A DNA stretch of 39,786 nucleotides from an uncultured archaeon (GCA_938017985.1 CALIKS010000065.1:1-39786); one strand, 5' to 3'; counted from the stretch's first letter, positions 23,322 through 31,848 are shown. The notes: generated by a model from the sequence alone, not told the origin. A program made the numbers and translations.

Positions 23322-26300
23322 TTAATGCAATTGTTTTCTGGCCCAGTACTCTGAAAGTTCTATTATATCTAGGTCCACTTCTCTGGATTGATATTTATTT
23401 ATGGCTGTCGCTATCTCGTATCCTAATTTTACATCAAGTATGATTGGTATGTTGTGATCAACTGCTGTTCGCCTAACTTTATGATCTATTGATGGTGCGT
23501 ATCCCCCCGTGATGACTAGTCCGATTGTGTTTTTCCTTAGCCCCTGGATAGCCTCATCTACCGTGATGGCATTTTTATGATTAATCAATCCATTGCTTAA
23601 TGTAAGTACATCATGACCAGATCTTCTAAGAATTGAGATTGTCTTTTCGCATATATGAATGTCTCTATTACTAGTCGGATACACTAATACTGATTGTTCA
23701 TTGCTTGGGAGTTTATTAGGAGCTGATGATAACCAACTCTTAAGTAATGCTTCGTGGAATGAGACCCCAAGTGAAGCTACTTCGCCTGTGCTCCTCATCT
23801 CTGGGCCGAGAAATGGATACGCATTTTTTAACTGTGCCCAAGAGAATTGGGGTGACTTGACTGCCCAACACGAAGGTCTAGGCACGTACACATTTTTTAT
23901 TACTTCTATTGTATTTTCAGGAGGCTCGAGGAGCGAATTCGTAATTACTGAGGCCCATAGATCCGTTAAATTAATTCCATAAGCTTTACTGCTAAACGGC
24001 ATAGACCTGCTGCATCTTAGATTCATCTCTAATACGTATAGACCTGAATTTTTAATTATGTACTGAATATTGAATGGCCCTTTGATTTTCAATTCTCTAG
24101 TAAGTGATAACGCTGATTCAGCCATTTTTATTAAAATCTTATTGTCTATTATTCTTAAGGGTGTATGTATTGTTGCATCTCCGCTATGAACGCCTGCCGG
24201 CTCAACGTGTTCAAGCGGCACAATAAAGACAGACTTGCCGTCTGATACACCATCAATCTCTGCTTCTATCGCGTCGTCAAAATATTTACTTATCACTATT
24301 GGTTTATCAGATAAAGATAATACCTTGTTAATTAGTGTTGTAAGCTCGTCCTCATTCCAAGCGATAAAGACTGATGACCCACTTAGAATATAGCTTGGCC
24401 TAACTATGACGGGATACCCTACACTTTCAGCAAACTTTAGCGCATCCTCTATAGAGTTAACTCTGCTCCATGGGGGTTGTTTAAATCCTAATTTTTCGAT
24501 AAGACTGCTAAACTTAGACCTGTCTTCGGCATTATCTATCGAAGATGAGGAAGTACCTAAAATTTCTAGTCCATGATCTGTCAGCTCAACAGCTAAATTG
24601 TTGCCGATTTGGCCACCTGCAGAAATTATGAGTTTCCTCGTATTTTCTTTTAACGAAATCCATTTAAGTACTGAAGGAGAAAGTTCAGCGTTATATAGTT
24701 TATCAACTACGTCCCAATCTGTCGATACGGTCTCTGGATTGTAATTAACGATAATGACATCCCATCCTCTCTCCTTAAGTGCTTTATAGATGCCGACCAC
24801 TGCCCAATCAAACTCGACGGAGACCCCTATTCGGAATCCGCCTGCACCAAGAATTATGAGCGATTCTCTGTTAGATGGATGAATATCATCCTCTATGCCG
24901 TTATATGTTATGTATAAGTAATTAGTCTGTGCGGGTTGCTCACCAGCAAGCGTATCAATATTTTTTACTACTGGAATAATGGAATACTCATAAAACATAG
25001 ACATGACATCTATCGGACTGAGTTTTGCGAGTTCTGCAATTTGTTCCACGCTAAAGCCATTCTTCGCTGCCTCGATTAGTAATATCTGTCGTTCCTCTGG
25101 GTTGAGCTTTTTTAATCCAAGCAGTCTTTGACCTATCCTTACAAGGTTCTCAACGGGTCTTATAAAAAACGGATCAACCCCAGTCCTAGAGCAAATATCA
25201 TTGACGGTAGCTCCTAATATTAATGCTTTAGTGACGTCTAAAAACCAATAAGGCCTAAAACTCTCGATACGACTTAAAATTGCTTCAAGACTCTCTTTTT
25301 CTTCAAACATTTTAGAAGTCACTAGGCCGTCTAATCCGATGTCAAGCATTCTGAATGCTTTCTGATATATCTCTTCAAGATTCCTTCCTATGGCCATTAC
25401 TTCACCTACACTTTTCATCTCTGAGCTGAGTGTGGTCTCAACTGGCCAGAACTTTTCAAGATCCCACCTAGGTGCCTTTAAAACTACATAGTCAAGGCTT
25501 GGCTCAAAAAATGCTGTGGTTTTACCTGTAACTTTATTGATTATCTCGTCGAGCAGGTAACCTAAGGCTAGCTTGGCAGCTATATATGCTAGGGGATAAC
25601 CTGTAGCCTTGCTTGCAAGTGCACTGCTCCTCGACATTCTCGGATTTGTCTCAATAATATAGTATTGTCCAGTCTTCTGATCTAATGCAAGTTGAACGTT
25701 ACATTCACCTATTAAGCTAATCGATTCCGCAACCTTGATTGATGCAAGTCTCATCGATTGGTACTCTTTGTCGGTCAACGTTTGACTTGGAGCTACGACT
25801 AGTGATTCACCTGTATGAACCCCCATAGGTTCAATGTTTTCAAGACATGCAACAGCTACAGAGCTGCCAACACGGTCTCGCACTATTTCATATTCTATCT
25901 CTTTCCACCTGTGTAAGTATTTCTCTACTAGAAGACTCTTGACTGGGCTGTGAGAGAACGCCCGTGTAAGTTCTGTCTCAAGGTCTTCTTTCTCGTGGGC
26001 AATTATGCTTCCTCTACCGCCTAGATTAAAGCTTACTCTCACTATTACTGGATATCCAATCCTTTCTGCTGCTTCAAGTACTTCCTCGATAGTCTTGGCT
26101 GGTATTGATGGCGGTATTGGCAATCCATAACGTAGCATTGTCTCCCGAAAGATGTGCCTTGTTAAGGCTGCCTCTATCCCCTCAATCGGTGTTCCTAACA
26201 CCTTAACACCATAGGTTGAGAGGATTCCCTTTCTGTAAAGTTCCACCCCTATCGACAGCGCTGACTGGCCTCCGAAGCCTATCATTATGCCGTCAGGTCT

Positions 26301-26543
26301 CTCTTTCTCGATAACTTTAGCCACGAATGAGGTTGAGAGTGGTAGGAGATAGACTCTGTCAGCGAGAGAGTGAGAAGTCTGAATAGTAGCGACATTAGGA
26401 TTGATAAGGACGGATTTTATTCCTTCCTCCTTTAACGCCTTTAGAGCCTGACTGCCACTATAATCAAACTCCGCCGCCTCGGCGATCTTAATTCCTCCTG
26501 AGCCCAGTACGAGGACTTTAGAAATTTTTTCCATAGCCGGCAA
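23322..26543 (-). CDS. carB: Carbamoyl-phosphate synthase large subunit
   Basis: A 1073-aa full-length synthetase subunit that makes carbamoyl phosphate from bicarbonate, ammonia (from CarA) and two ATP, for pyrimidine and arginine synthesis. Two tandem halves are visible. Each opens with a carboxyphosphate-type motif (VLVLGSGGIKIAEAAEFDYSG; LIILGAGGFRIGVSVEFDWA) and has an ATP-grasp metal motif (IIETNPRMSRSSALASKATG; VLEMNLRCSRSMPFSSKAYG). A C-terminal allosteric MGS-like domain follows (about 945-1073; HDVLTLSNGLIN). The start overlaps the 3' end of carA by 26 nt. The last codon abuts tRNA-Thr. Confidence 0.97.
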   Translation of the reverse strand: MPAMEKISKVLVLGSGGIKIAEAAEFDYSGSQALKALKEEGIKSVLINPNVATIQTSHSLADRVYLLPLSTSFVAKVIEKERPDGIMIGFGGQSALSIGVELYRKGILSTYGVKVLGTPIEGIEAALTRHIFRETMLRYGLPIPPSIPAKTIEEVLEAAERIGYPVIVRVSFNLGGRGSIIAHEKEDLETELTRAFSHSPVKSLLVEKYLHRWKEIEYEIVRDRVGSSVAVACLENIEPMGVHTGESLVVAPSQTLTDKEYQSMRLASIKVAESISLIGECNVQLALDQKTGQYYIIETNPRMSRSSALASKATGYPLAYIAAKLALGYLLDEIINKVTGKTTAFFEPSLDYVVLKAPRWDLEKFWPVETTLSSEMKSVGEVMAIGRNLEEIYQKAFRMLDIGLDGLVTSKMFEEKESLEAILSRIESFRPYWFLDVTKALILGATVNDICSRTGVDPFFIRPVENLVRIGQRLLGLKKLNPEERQILLIEAAKNGFSVEQIAELAKLSPIDVMSMFYEYSIIPVVKNIDTLAGEQPAQTNYLYITYNGIEDDIHPSNRESLIILGAGGFRIGVSVEFDWAVVGIYKALKERGWDVIIVNYNPETVSTDWDVVDKLYNAELSPSVLKWISLKENTRKLIISAGGQIGNNLAVELTDHGLEILGTSSSSIDNAEDRSKFSSLIEKLGFKQPPWSRVNSIEDALKFAESVGYPVIVRPSYILSGSSVFIAWNEDELTTLINKVLSLSDKPIVISKYFDDAIEAEIDGVSDGKSVFIVPLEHVEPAGVHSGDATIHTPLRIIDNKILIKMAESALSLTRELKIKGPFNIQYIIKNSGLYVLEMNLRCSRSMPFSSKAYGINLTDLWASVITNSLLEPPENTIEVIKNVYVPRPSCWAVKSPQFSWAQLKNAYPFLGPEMRSTGEVASLGVSFHEALLKSWLSSAPNKLPSNEQSVLVYPTSNRDIHICEKTISILRRSGHDVLTLSNGLINHKNAITVDEAIQGLRKNTIGLVITGGYAPSIDHKVRRTAVDHNIPIILDVKLGYEIATAINKYQSREVDLDIIELSEYWARKQLH

Positions 26544-27660
26544 CTAACCTTGCAAACTCTTCAAATACGTATTCTGAGTCTCTAGGACCTGGAGAACCTT
26601 CTGGATGAAATTGTACAGTAAGGATGGGTGCTGACTCGTGAAAAAGCCCTTCAATTGTGCTGTCGTCACAGTTAATGAACCATGGCCTAAGGCCTGTGCC
26701 TTCTATACTTTCCGGATCAACAGCATATCCATGATTTTGAAGCGTAATAACTCTTTTACCGCTCCTAAGGTCTTTGCACGGCTTATTAATTCCTCTGTGC
26801 CCATATTTCATCTTATAAGTCTTGGCGCCAAGAGCTAGCGCGACGAGCTGATGCCCTAGACAAATCCCAAGAGTAGGAATGCCGGCTTTTAATATTTCAG
26901 CTATTCTTCTAATCTCATTATGCATTAGCACGGGGTTTCCGGGACCGTTACTAATTACTATTCCCGACGGGCTTAATCTCATTATTTCATCAACATCGTC
27001 TATTTTTGGCGATACTACGACTCTGAAACCATATCTCTGGAGCATCCTAATAATTCCTAACTTCACACCAAGATCAATAACAACTATTGTATGTTTTCCC
27101 TCATTACTAACAATTTTTAATTCATTATTTGATGATTTATTAAAAATCATTGAATCATAATTAACATTTTTTGCTGCACGGAGCAGATAGGACAAATCGA
27201 CAGAATTTGCATCATAAGTTACTTCAACAGCGCATCCCATTACTCCTTTCTCCCTAATTTTCTTAACTAGAAACCTTGTATCGATATCCATAACTCCAGG
27301 CACGTTATTCTCCCTGAGCCATATTGATAGTGATTTATGCGACCTTGGGTGACTTGGCTCGGTTGCCCTAGCAACTATGAGGGCCTCAACCTGTATTTTT
27401 TCTGACTCAAAATCCGGAGGCACGCCATAATTACCTACTAAGGGATGTGTAAGCACTAATATCTGGCCTCTATAAGAAGGGTCAGTAAGAGACTCTGTAT
27501 ACCCATTCATTGACGTTGAAAAAACAATCTCGCCTACCCTTTGACCCAATGCACCAAAACCAAATCCACGAAGAATAGTGCCATCTTCGAGGACGACGAA
27601 GGCTACAGGTGCATCGCATAAGTAGCATTGTCTATACAGCATTACGTCGTTGTAAACCAT
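26518..27660 (-). CDS. carA: Carbamoyl-phosphate synthase small (glutaminase) subunit
   Basis: A 380-aa class I glutamine amidotransferase subunit feeding ammonia to CarB. The N-terminal domain has FVVLEDGTILRGFGFG and STSMNGYTESLTDPSYRGQ. The GATase domain has the nucleophile Cys in LGICLGHQLVALALG and the late VQFHPEGSPGP. An upstream ATG at 27699 would add 13 aa but runs across a TATA box (TATATTAA, 27694-27687). I place the start at ATG 27660, about 30 nt downstream of that box. It overlaps carB by 26 nt and is divergent from an ACT-domain gene. Confidence 0.94.
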   Translation of the reverse strand: MVYNDVMLYRQCYLCDAPVAFVVLEDGTILRGFGFGALGQRVGEIVFSTSMNGYTESLTDPSYRGQILVLTHPLVGNYGVPPDFESEKIQVEALIVARATEPSHPRSHKSLSIWLRENNVPGVMDIDTRFLVKKIREKGVMGCAVEVTYDANSVDLSYLLRAAKNVNYDSMIFNKSSNNELKIVSNEGKHTIVVIDLGVKLGIIRMLQRYGFRVVVSPKIDDVDEIMRLSPSGIVISNGPGNPVLMHNEIRRIAEILKAGIPTLGICLGHQLVALALGAKTYKMKYGHRGINKPCKDLRSGKRVITLQNHGYAVDPESIEGTGLRPWFINCDDSTIEGLFHESAPILTVQFHPEGSPGPRDSEYVFEEFARLVAGYGKNF

Positions 27661-27678
27661 TTCGCTAAATTGAAGAAA

Positions 27679-27744
27679 GGACAAAATTAATATACTCATT
27701 GTCCAATTTTTGTCATAAGAGATGAAAGAAGACCAAAATTGGTC
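27679..27744. promoter_or_regulatory. Bidirectional carAB / ACT-gene promoter with two dyads
   Basis: The AT-rich TTAATATA core (27687-27694) reads as a TATA box in both directions. It is flanked by the inverted repeat GGACAA (27679-27684) and TTGTCC (27699-27704). A second, perfect 14-bp palindrome GACCAAAATTGGTC lies at 27731-27744, inside the first codons of the ACT-domain gene and just past its likely transcript start. Both are good operator candidates for control by pyrimidine or amino acid status. Confidence 0.45.
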
Positions 27745-28414
27745 AATAAGCAGTTTAGTAAGGACACTTGTTAAGCTTGATCCCTGCGTGTATGCTGGAA
27801 TTTCAAGTGGGTATGTGAATCTCTCAGCTTTGGCCAGAATATTAAAGCCGACTGTTGAAAACTATATTGGCAGATCTGTCAAATTAGACGCTATTGTTAC
27901 TTCTTTGAAGCGCCTGGACGTTAAGCAGACTAATGTCACTTATCCAATAGCTAAGATCATTGCTAGGAGTAGGCTAAACCTAAAGTCAGATCTTGCTAAA
28001 CTTGCAGTAAAAAGGAATCTAAAAACTCGTCAGATTGTTAAAGAAGCATCATATAAATATAGAAGAACATTTATTCAAGTAATTGAGGGATTTTCCTCAA
28101 TTACTCTGATCTATAATGAAAAATTACATTCTTCTTTAAAAAAACTATTTTTAAGAAAACATATTATAGAGGAATCTTCAGGATTGGTCGCATTAATGAT
28201 GATAAGTCCGCAAGAGATAATCACCACACCTGGGCCTCTAGCATTAATCCTTAGCCAGTTAGTAAACAATGGAATAAATGTAGAGGAGATAATCAGTTGC
28301 TACACTGATACTTTGATTATAATAAAAGGCGAAGATGGGGGTAAGGCTTTTGATGCCCTCAGCGAATTAATACAACGATGCAGACATATCTTAAATTCAC
28401 AAATTAAAGAATGA
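27722..28414 (+). CDS. ACT-domain protein (COG2150-like predicted regulator of amino acid metabolism)
   Basis: A 230-aa protein. The N-terminal half (residues 1-120) is helical and basic (ALARILKPTVENYIG; ARSRLNLKSDLAKLAVKRN) and looks capable of binding nucleic acid. The C-terminal part has an ACT-like ligand-binding fold (SSGLVALMMISPQEIITTPGPLALILSQLVNNGINVEEIIS). This matches the archaeal COG2150 group, annotated only as predicted regulators. It is divergent from carAB across 61 bp holding shared dyads, so control of carAB or autoregulation is an inference. Confidence 0.75.
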   Translation: MKEDQNWSISSLVRTLVKLDPCVYAGISSGYVNLSALARILKPTVENYIGRSVKLDAIVTSLKRLDVKQTNVTYPIAKIIARSRLNLKSDLAKLAVKRNLKTRQIVKEASYKYRRTFIQVIEGFSSITLIYNEKLHSSLKKLFLRKHIIEESSGLVALMMISPQEIITTPGPLALILSQLVNNGINVEEIISCYTDTLIIIKGEDGGKAFDALSELIQRCRHILNSQIKE

Positions 28415-28464
28415 ATTATAGAGATAAAAAGAGGAACAATAAGCTAAGACATGGTTGACACGAT

Positions 28465-28540
28465 GGGGCCGTGGTCGAGCATGGTCCAAGATGCCCGGCT
28501 CGGGCCCGGGAGGACGTGGGTTCAAATCCCACCGGCCCCA
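28465..28540 (+). tRNA. tRNA-Pro (anticodon CGG)
   Basis: A 76-nt cloverleaf: acceptor GGGGCCG/CGGCCCC, anticodon stem CCCGG/CCGGG with loop CTCGGGC, T arm GTGGG-TTCAAAT-CCCAC, discriminator A. CGG reads CCG. No intron and no encoded CCA. Confidence 0.95.
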
Positions 28541-28549
28541 AATAAATTA

Positions 28550-28951
28550 TCACGACCTTTGGTCCTTTACGTTTATTTGGACAATTTTAGATTGGTCCAA
28601 TGATTCAGAGAGCAGCCAATTTTCGATTAATACGCAATTTGTAGGCGAGTATGTCTGATCTGCACCGCAGTTGTTGTTATAAATGCAGGAGGGGCAAGGT
28701 GACCCTTTTAATACTGAGACATCGAAGGGCTTGACGAGAGGAACAAGACGTCTAGTCCATCTGTCATTTGCAAATTCCTTTACTCTTTTTATTAAGCCTC
28801 TTTTTTCTAGCTTGATGGCAATTCTTGAGCCATCGCGGCTTGTTACTCCTAATTTGTGCCAAAGCTCTGATTGTAAGAGCCCCTTGTCCCCATATTTAAG
28901 CAATAGCTTCAGTGCTTTTTCTTCAAGTTTGCTGATTTTAGAAGGTTGCAT
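28550..28951 (-). CDS. RPC34/RPC39-like winged-helix protein with Cys4 (putative Fe-S) motif
   Basis: A 133-aa protein with an N-terminal winged helix (residues about 8-70; GLLQSELWHKLGVTSRDGSR) and a C-terminal cysteine cluster C86-x2-C89-x5-C95-x10-C106 with SPTNC. Human RPC39/RPC6 of RNA polymerase III, as I recall its sequence, ends with the same C-x2-C-x5-C-x10-C spacing and SPSNC, where a 4Fe-4S cluster is bound. Archaeal orthologues of RPC34 are known from crenarchaea and thaumarchaea. It probably acts in transcription. The start ATG 28951 lies about 30 nt from a TTAATAAC TATA. It converges on tRNA-Pro. Confidence 0.8.
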   Translation of the reverse strand: MQPSKISKLEEKALKLLLKYGDKGLLQSELWHKLGVTSRDGSRIAIKLEKRGLIKRVKEFANDRWTRRLVPLVKPFDVSVLKGSPCPSCIYNNNCGADQTYSPTNCVLIENWLLSESLDQSKIVQINVKDQRS

Positions 28952-29022
28952 CTATATATCATGTATCCCGCCCGTTATTAAGTTTTATTTTTAAACAACG
29001 GAGTCAATAGAAGCTTTATTAT

Positions 29023-29083
29023 CTTCATAAGAAAATTATGAAGATTTATTTAATCATACTACTATTATCATAATGCGAATTGT
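29023..29083 (+). promoter_or_regulatory. RHH/PIN operon promoter with inverted repeat and operator-like motif
   Basis: A perfect 8-bp inverted repeat CTTCATAA-5 nt-TTATGAAG (29023-29043) abuts the TATA element ATTTATTTAA (29044-29053). Directly after it comes ATCATACTACTATTATCAT (29053-29071), ahead of ATG 29084, so both lie where an autoregulating RHH antitoxin could block TFB/TBP or initiation. The first 12 bp recur exactly in the archaellin promoter. Confidence 0.5.
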
Positions 29084-29362
29084 ATGACCGAGACAGTACT
29101 ATTACAGGTTAGAATAAGTGCGGCATTACTAAAGAAAATCGATGAACTTTGTAATGAGGGGCTATTTAGAAATCGAAGCGAAGCAGTAACCGACGCGATT
29201 AGAATGTTGATACAGAGATATTCAAGGACGAGCCCCGAGGCGAGGGCGACAGCTTTATACCTCGGAGGCAGACTATCAAAGACGGAAACACCGGAAGACC
29301 TAGTGTTCAAGACTCCACAAAAAAATCTTGACCTTGACGATGAATTAGGTGATGAATTATAA
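29084..29362 (+). CDS. Ribbon-helix-helix (CopG/MetJ-type) protein, probable antitoxin
   Basis: A 92-aa RHH protein. A beta strand (TVLLQVRIS) is followed by helix A (ALLKKIDELCNEG), the turn FRNRSEAV and helix B (TDAIRMLIQRY), all within residues 4-47. The acidic C-terminal tail (DLVFKTPQKNLDLDDELGDEL) could bind a toxin, as in VapB- or CopG-type antitoxins. Its stop codon shares one base with the start of the next gene (TAATG). The promoter contains repeats suited to autoregulation. Confidence 0.85.
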   Translation: MTETVLLQVRISAALLKKIDELCNEGLFRNRSEAVTDAIRMLIQRYSRTSPEARATALYLGGRLSKTETPEDLVFKTPQKNLDLDDELGDEL

Positions 29363-29802
29363 TGCTAGTCATCGACCCTGATGTCCTAGTTATTCATCAT
29401 CTCTCTTTGGTTGAAGATGAGCGCTATGCGGAGAATGAAGCTTTCCTAAAAAAACTACGAGGAACAATTAAAGGCCTAACGATCTTTGGGCTCCTAGACC
29501 TGATTGGCGTAGTGGCGCCAAGAATAGGAGAAAAAGGTGCAAGAGAACTATACATAAGCTATCTCAAAAGCAAAGAGCACATAATACTGTTCCCAGAATA
29601 TCAAGATTCATGGGAATCACACATAGACACAATCATAGAATATTTAGCGAGAGGGCTCAGTTATAAGAACGCCTTAATAGCTCTTGTATTAGATTCAACT
29701 CCGGAGGCCGAGGCCTACATTACTTGGAGAAAGAAAACACTTGAAAATAAGACCACAGTAAAAGTCTTGACGCCGTCAGAATATCTCAAAATTACTAAAT
29801 GA
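29362..29802 (+). CDS. PIN-domain-like protein, probable toxin partner of the RHH protein
   Basis: A 146-aa protein with a PIN-like outline. An acidic N-terminal strand MLVIDPDVLVIHHL carries Asp5/Asp7, a helical middle follows, and the end VLDSTPEAEAYITWRKKTLENK...VKVLTPSEYL resembles the tail of VapC-type PIN domains, where a W/R-K-K and TP.E/S pattern is common. The position where PIN nucleases usually have an Asp before the ALI helix appears as Asn (YKNALIALVL), so activity is uncertain. It overlaps the RHH gene by one base, supporting a toxin-antitoxin pair. Confidence in PIN is moderate. Confidence 0.65.
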   Translation: MLVIDPDVLVIHHLSLVEDERYAENEAFLKKLRGTIKGLTIFGLLDLIGVVAPRIGEKGARELYISYLKSKEHIILFPEYQDSWESHIDTIIEYLARGLSYKNALIALVLDSTPEAEAYITWRKKTLENKTTVKVLTPSEYLKITK

Positions 29803-29842
29803 AAAATTTATTTAACCTTTAAGCAATTAATTTTGCATAAAT

Positions 29843-30484
29843 ATGGACAGTGAGGATGCTAAGGAACTATTAAGAAAAATCAAGGAAAGACCAATAGAAC
29901 AGATTGTCAAGTCTTGTCAGGTGGTTTATCTTCCCGCGAGAGAGGGAAAAGGAGAAAGATTCCTAGTCAATCTACTTACTAAGTCATATTCCATTGATCT
30001 TACAACAGGTGAGGCTATAGACGTCGTAGCAGAAAAGAAAGTAGATGAAAAAACTACTAGACTAATTTTGAAGTACCTGAGTTTTCAGGTTACTAAAAAA
30101 GGAAAAATAGGCTGGCTAGGAATAGACAAATTTTTTGGCGGACAACAGCTAATGGGCGAGTTAAATAGAAAGGCCTATAGACCACTAATTGAGAATTTTG
30201 GATACGAGCCCCAGCTCTTCGAGACTGCGTGTAAGCTTTTGGATGGTAAAAAGGAAAAGCTAGGAGGTTTAAGCTTCTCATTCCTTTTTTTCCCGCAGTT
30301 TAAAATTCTTCTTCAATTATGGCCCGGAGATAGAAAAACATACACGGCTCCAGCCACAAATCTTATGTTTAGTGAGAACTTTATCGATACATTCAACGCT
30401 CGAGATTTAGTAGATATGTCTGAAATACTTGTTACCAACTTATTAAAATATAAAACAAGACCAGTAACAAGAACACGTATTTAA
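29843..30484 (+). CDS. DUF3786-like protein
   Basis: A 213-aa soluble protein whose pattern matches the DUF3786 family. It shows RFLVNLLTKSYSIDLTTGEA near the N-terminus, LILKYLS mid-way, GWLGIDKFFGGQQLMGEL, and a late FFPQFKILLQLWPGD block. Family members are often found in anaerobes near cobalamin or corrinoid genes. Here cobalamin adenosyltransferase is the convergent neighbour, ending 1 nt away. The function is unknown. The start is ATG 29843, about 26 nt after a TTTATTTAA TATA-like stretch. Confidence 0.75.
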   Translation: MDSEDAKELLRKIKERPIEQIVKSCQVVYLPAREGKGERFLVNLLTKSYSIDLTTGEAIDVVAEKKVDEKTTRLILKYLSFQVTKKGKIGWLGIDKFFGGQQLMGELNRKAYRPLIENFGYEPQLFETACKLLDGKKEKLGGLSFSFLFFPQFKILLQLWPGDRKTYTAPATNLMFSENFIDTFNARDLVDMSEILVTNLLKYKTRPVTRTRI

Positions 30485-30485
30485 C

Positions 30486-31064
30486 TCATCTTCTACCAGT
30501 CCATTCAGATTCCTTACAATTCTCCATCTTGTTGATGAATCTAGCAATCACAAATAGTAGAGTAGATAAACGATTTAGATACTTTATTATTGCTGGATTT
30601 ATGTGTTCAATCGTGCTTAAATTGACGACTCGACGTTCTGCTCTCCTAGCTATAGCCCTCGCGAAGTGTAGCGATGCTCCAAATATGCTACCTCCAGGAT
30701 ATATGAAATGTCTAAGTTCGGGAAGCTCGCTCTGAAAATCCATAACTAATTTCTCTAGCTTTAATACGTCAATATCCTCTATCGGACTAATGGGTAAATG
30801 TTTTTCGTTGATAGTTGCTAACTCTGTTCCTATCTTGAAAAGATCATGCTGTATATTCATTAAAATCTCTGCAATTTCTGAGTACCGAGACTTAAGCAGT
30901 GAGATGCAGTAACCAATAATTGATGATAGTTCATCAATCTCGCCTATACATTCAATTCTAGGATGAGATTTAAGCAGCCTAACATTTCCTAATAAGTCGG
31001 TCTCGCCGTCGTCTCCCCTACCAAAACCCATGTAATATCTATAGCATAAATTGCTCAAAAACAT
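30486..31064 (-). CDS. Cob(I)alamin adenosyltransferase, PduO type
   Basis: A 192-aa ATP:cob(I)alamin adenosyltransferase making adenosylcobalamin. Family features: the ATP-binding N-terminal motif GRGDDGETDLLGN, then CIGEIDELSSIIGY, the central HFARAIARRAERRVV with the conserved Arg, and LNRLSTLLFVIAR. ATG 31064 lies 5 nt after the HAD gene stop; ATG 31031 is an alternative but trims the first strand. Cotranscription with the HAD gene is likely. Confidence 0.92.
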   Translation of the reverse strand: MFLSNLCYRYYMGFGRGDDGETDLLGNVRLLKSHPRIECIGEIDELSSIIGYCISLLKSRYSEIAEILMNIQHDLFKIGTELATINEKHLPISPIEDIDVLKLEKLVMDFQSELPELRHFIYPGGSIFGASLHFARAIARRAERRVVNLSTIEHINPAIIKYLNRLSTLLFVIARFINKMENCKESEWTGRR

Positions 31065-31069
31065 TAGAT

Positions 31070-31735
31070 TTACCCATCATAATCCTTTTCAACTAGCTTC
31101 TTAACAAGTTCTAGAGCATCATTAATATTATCTACAACATAATCCACCCATACGCTTCTTTTTATCTTTCGACCTACAAGGACAGTAATCATGCCAAGCA
31201 TCTTTGCAGTTTTTAACTCGACCAGAACCCTATCACCTAGGTAGATAGTCTCCTCTGGCCCGACACCAACTCTATTAATGATTTTGATATAACCATCAGG
31301 ATCAGGCTTAGGCTCTGCACTGTCAATAGTCATAACTACATCAAAATCTCCCAACTTTAACCCAATTGCGCGCAATACTTTATCAGCAAGTAAAGTATCA
31401 GAATTTGTATGGACAGCTACTTTCACATCTCTCGACCTTAAAAACTTGATATGCTCTATGATTGATGGGTTAGGATTAATGTATCTTGATGGATTTACCC
31501 TTTCAGCAAGAAGAGAATAAAAATATCTACGATCAATCCCCAGCCTCGGTAAACTTGAGCTCACCGTTAACCATAGTCGTTTCTCCTTCTCTAAACGATG
31601 CCTCGCCTCCTCAAAACTAATTTTAAGAATTTCTCCAATTAGTTCAACAATAATTCTTCCCAACTCAATTTCATATTCTTTGGAACTATAAAGCGTCCCG
31701 TCAATGTCAAATATGACCAATCTTATCTTTGACAA
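31070..31735 (-). CDS. HAD-superfamily phosphatase
   Basis: A 221-aa HAD hydrolase with motif I DIDGTLYSS, motif II in VAVHTNSD, and motif III/IV in EPKPDPDGY...TIYLGDRVLVEL. The helical cap (residues about 20-85) matches the phosphoglycolate phosphatase group, but the substrate is unknown. It starts at TTG 31735 and precedes the cobalamin adenosyltransferase by 5 nt, suggesting an operon. Confidence 0.88.
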   Translation of the reverse strand: MSKIRLVIFDIDGTLYSSKEYEIELGRIIVELIGEILKISFEEARHRLEKEKRLWLTVSSSLPRLGIDRRYFYSLLAERVNPSRYINPNPSIIEHIKFLRSRDVKVAVHTNSDTLLADKVLRAIGLKLGDFDVVMTIDSAEPKPDPDGYIKIINRVGVGPEETIYLGDRVLVELKTAKMLGMITVLVGRKIKRSVWVDYVVDNINDALELVKKLVEKDYDG

Positions 31736-31848
31736 TTCTATACTTCAATAATTATTCATCATATCCATAAATATATTATCGAAATGTAGCTTCTAGCTAA
31801 TTATTAGAAACAATAACTTAAATAAATTGGATATTTGTTAAAAATACG

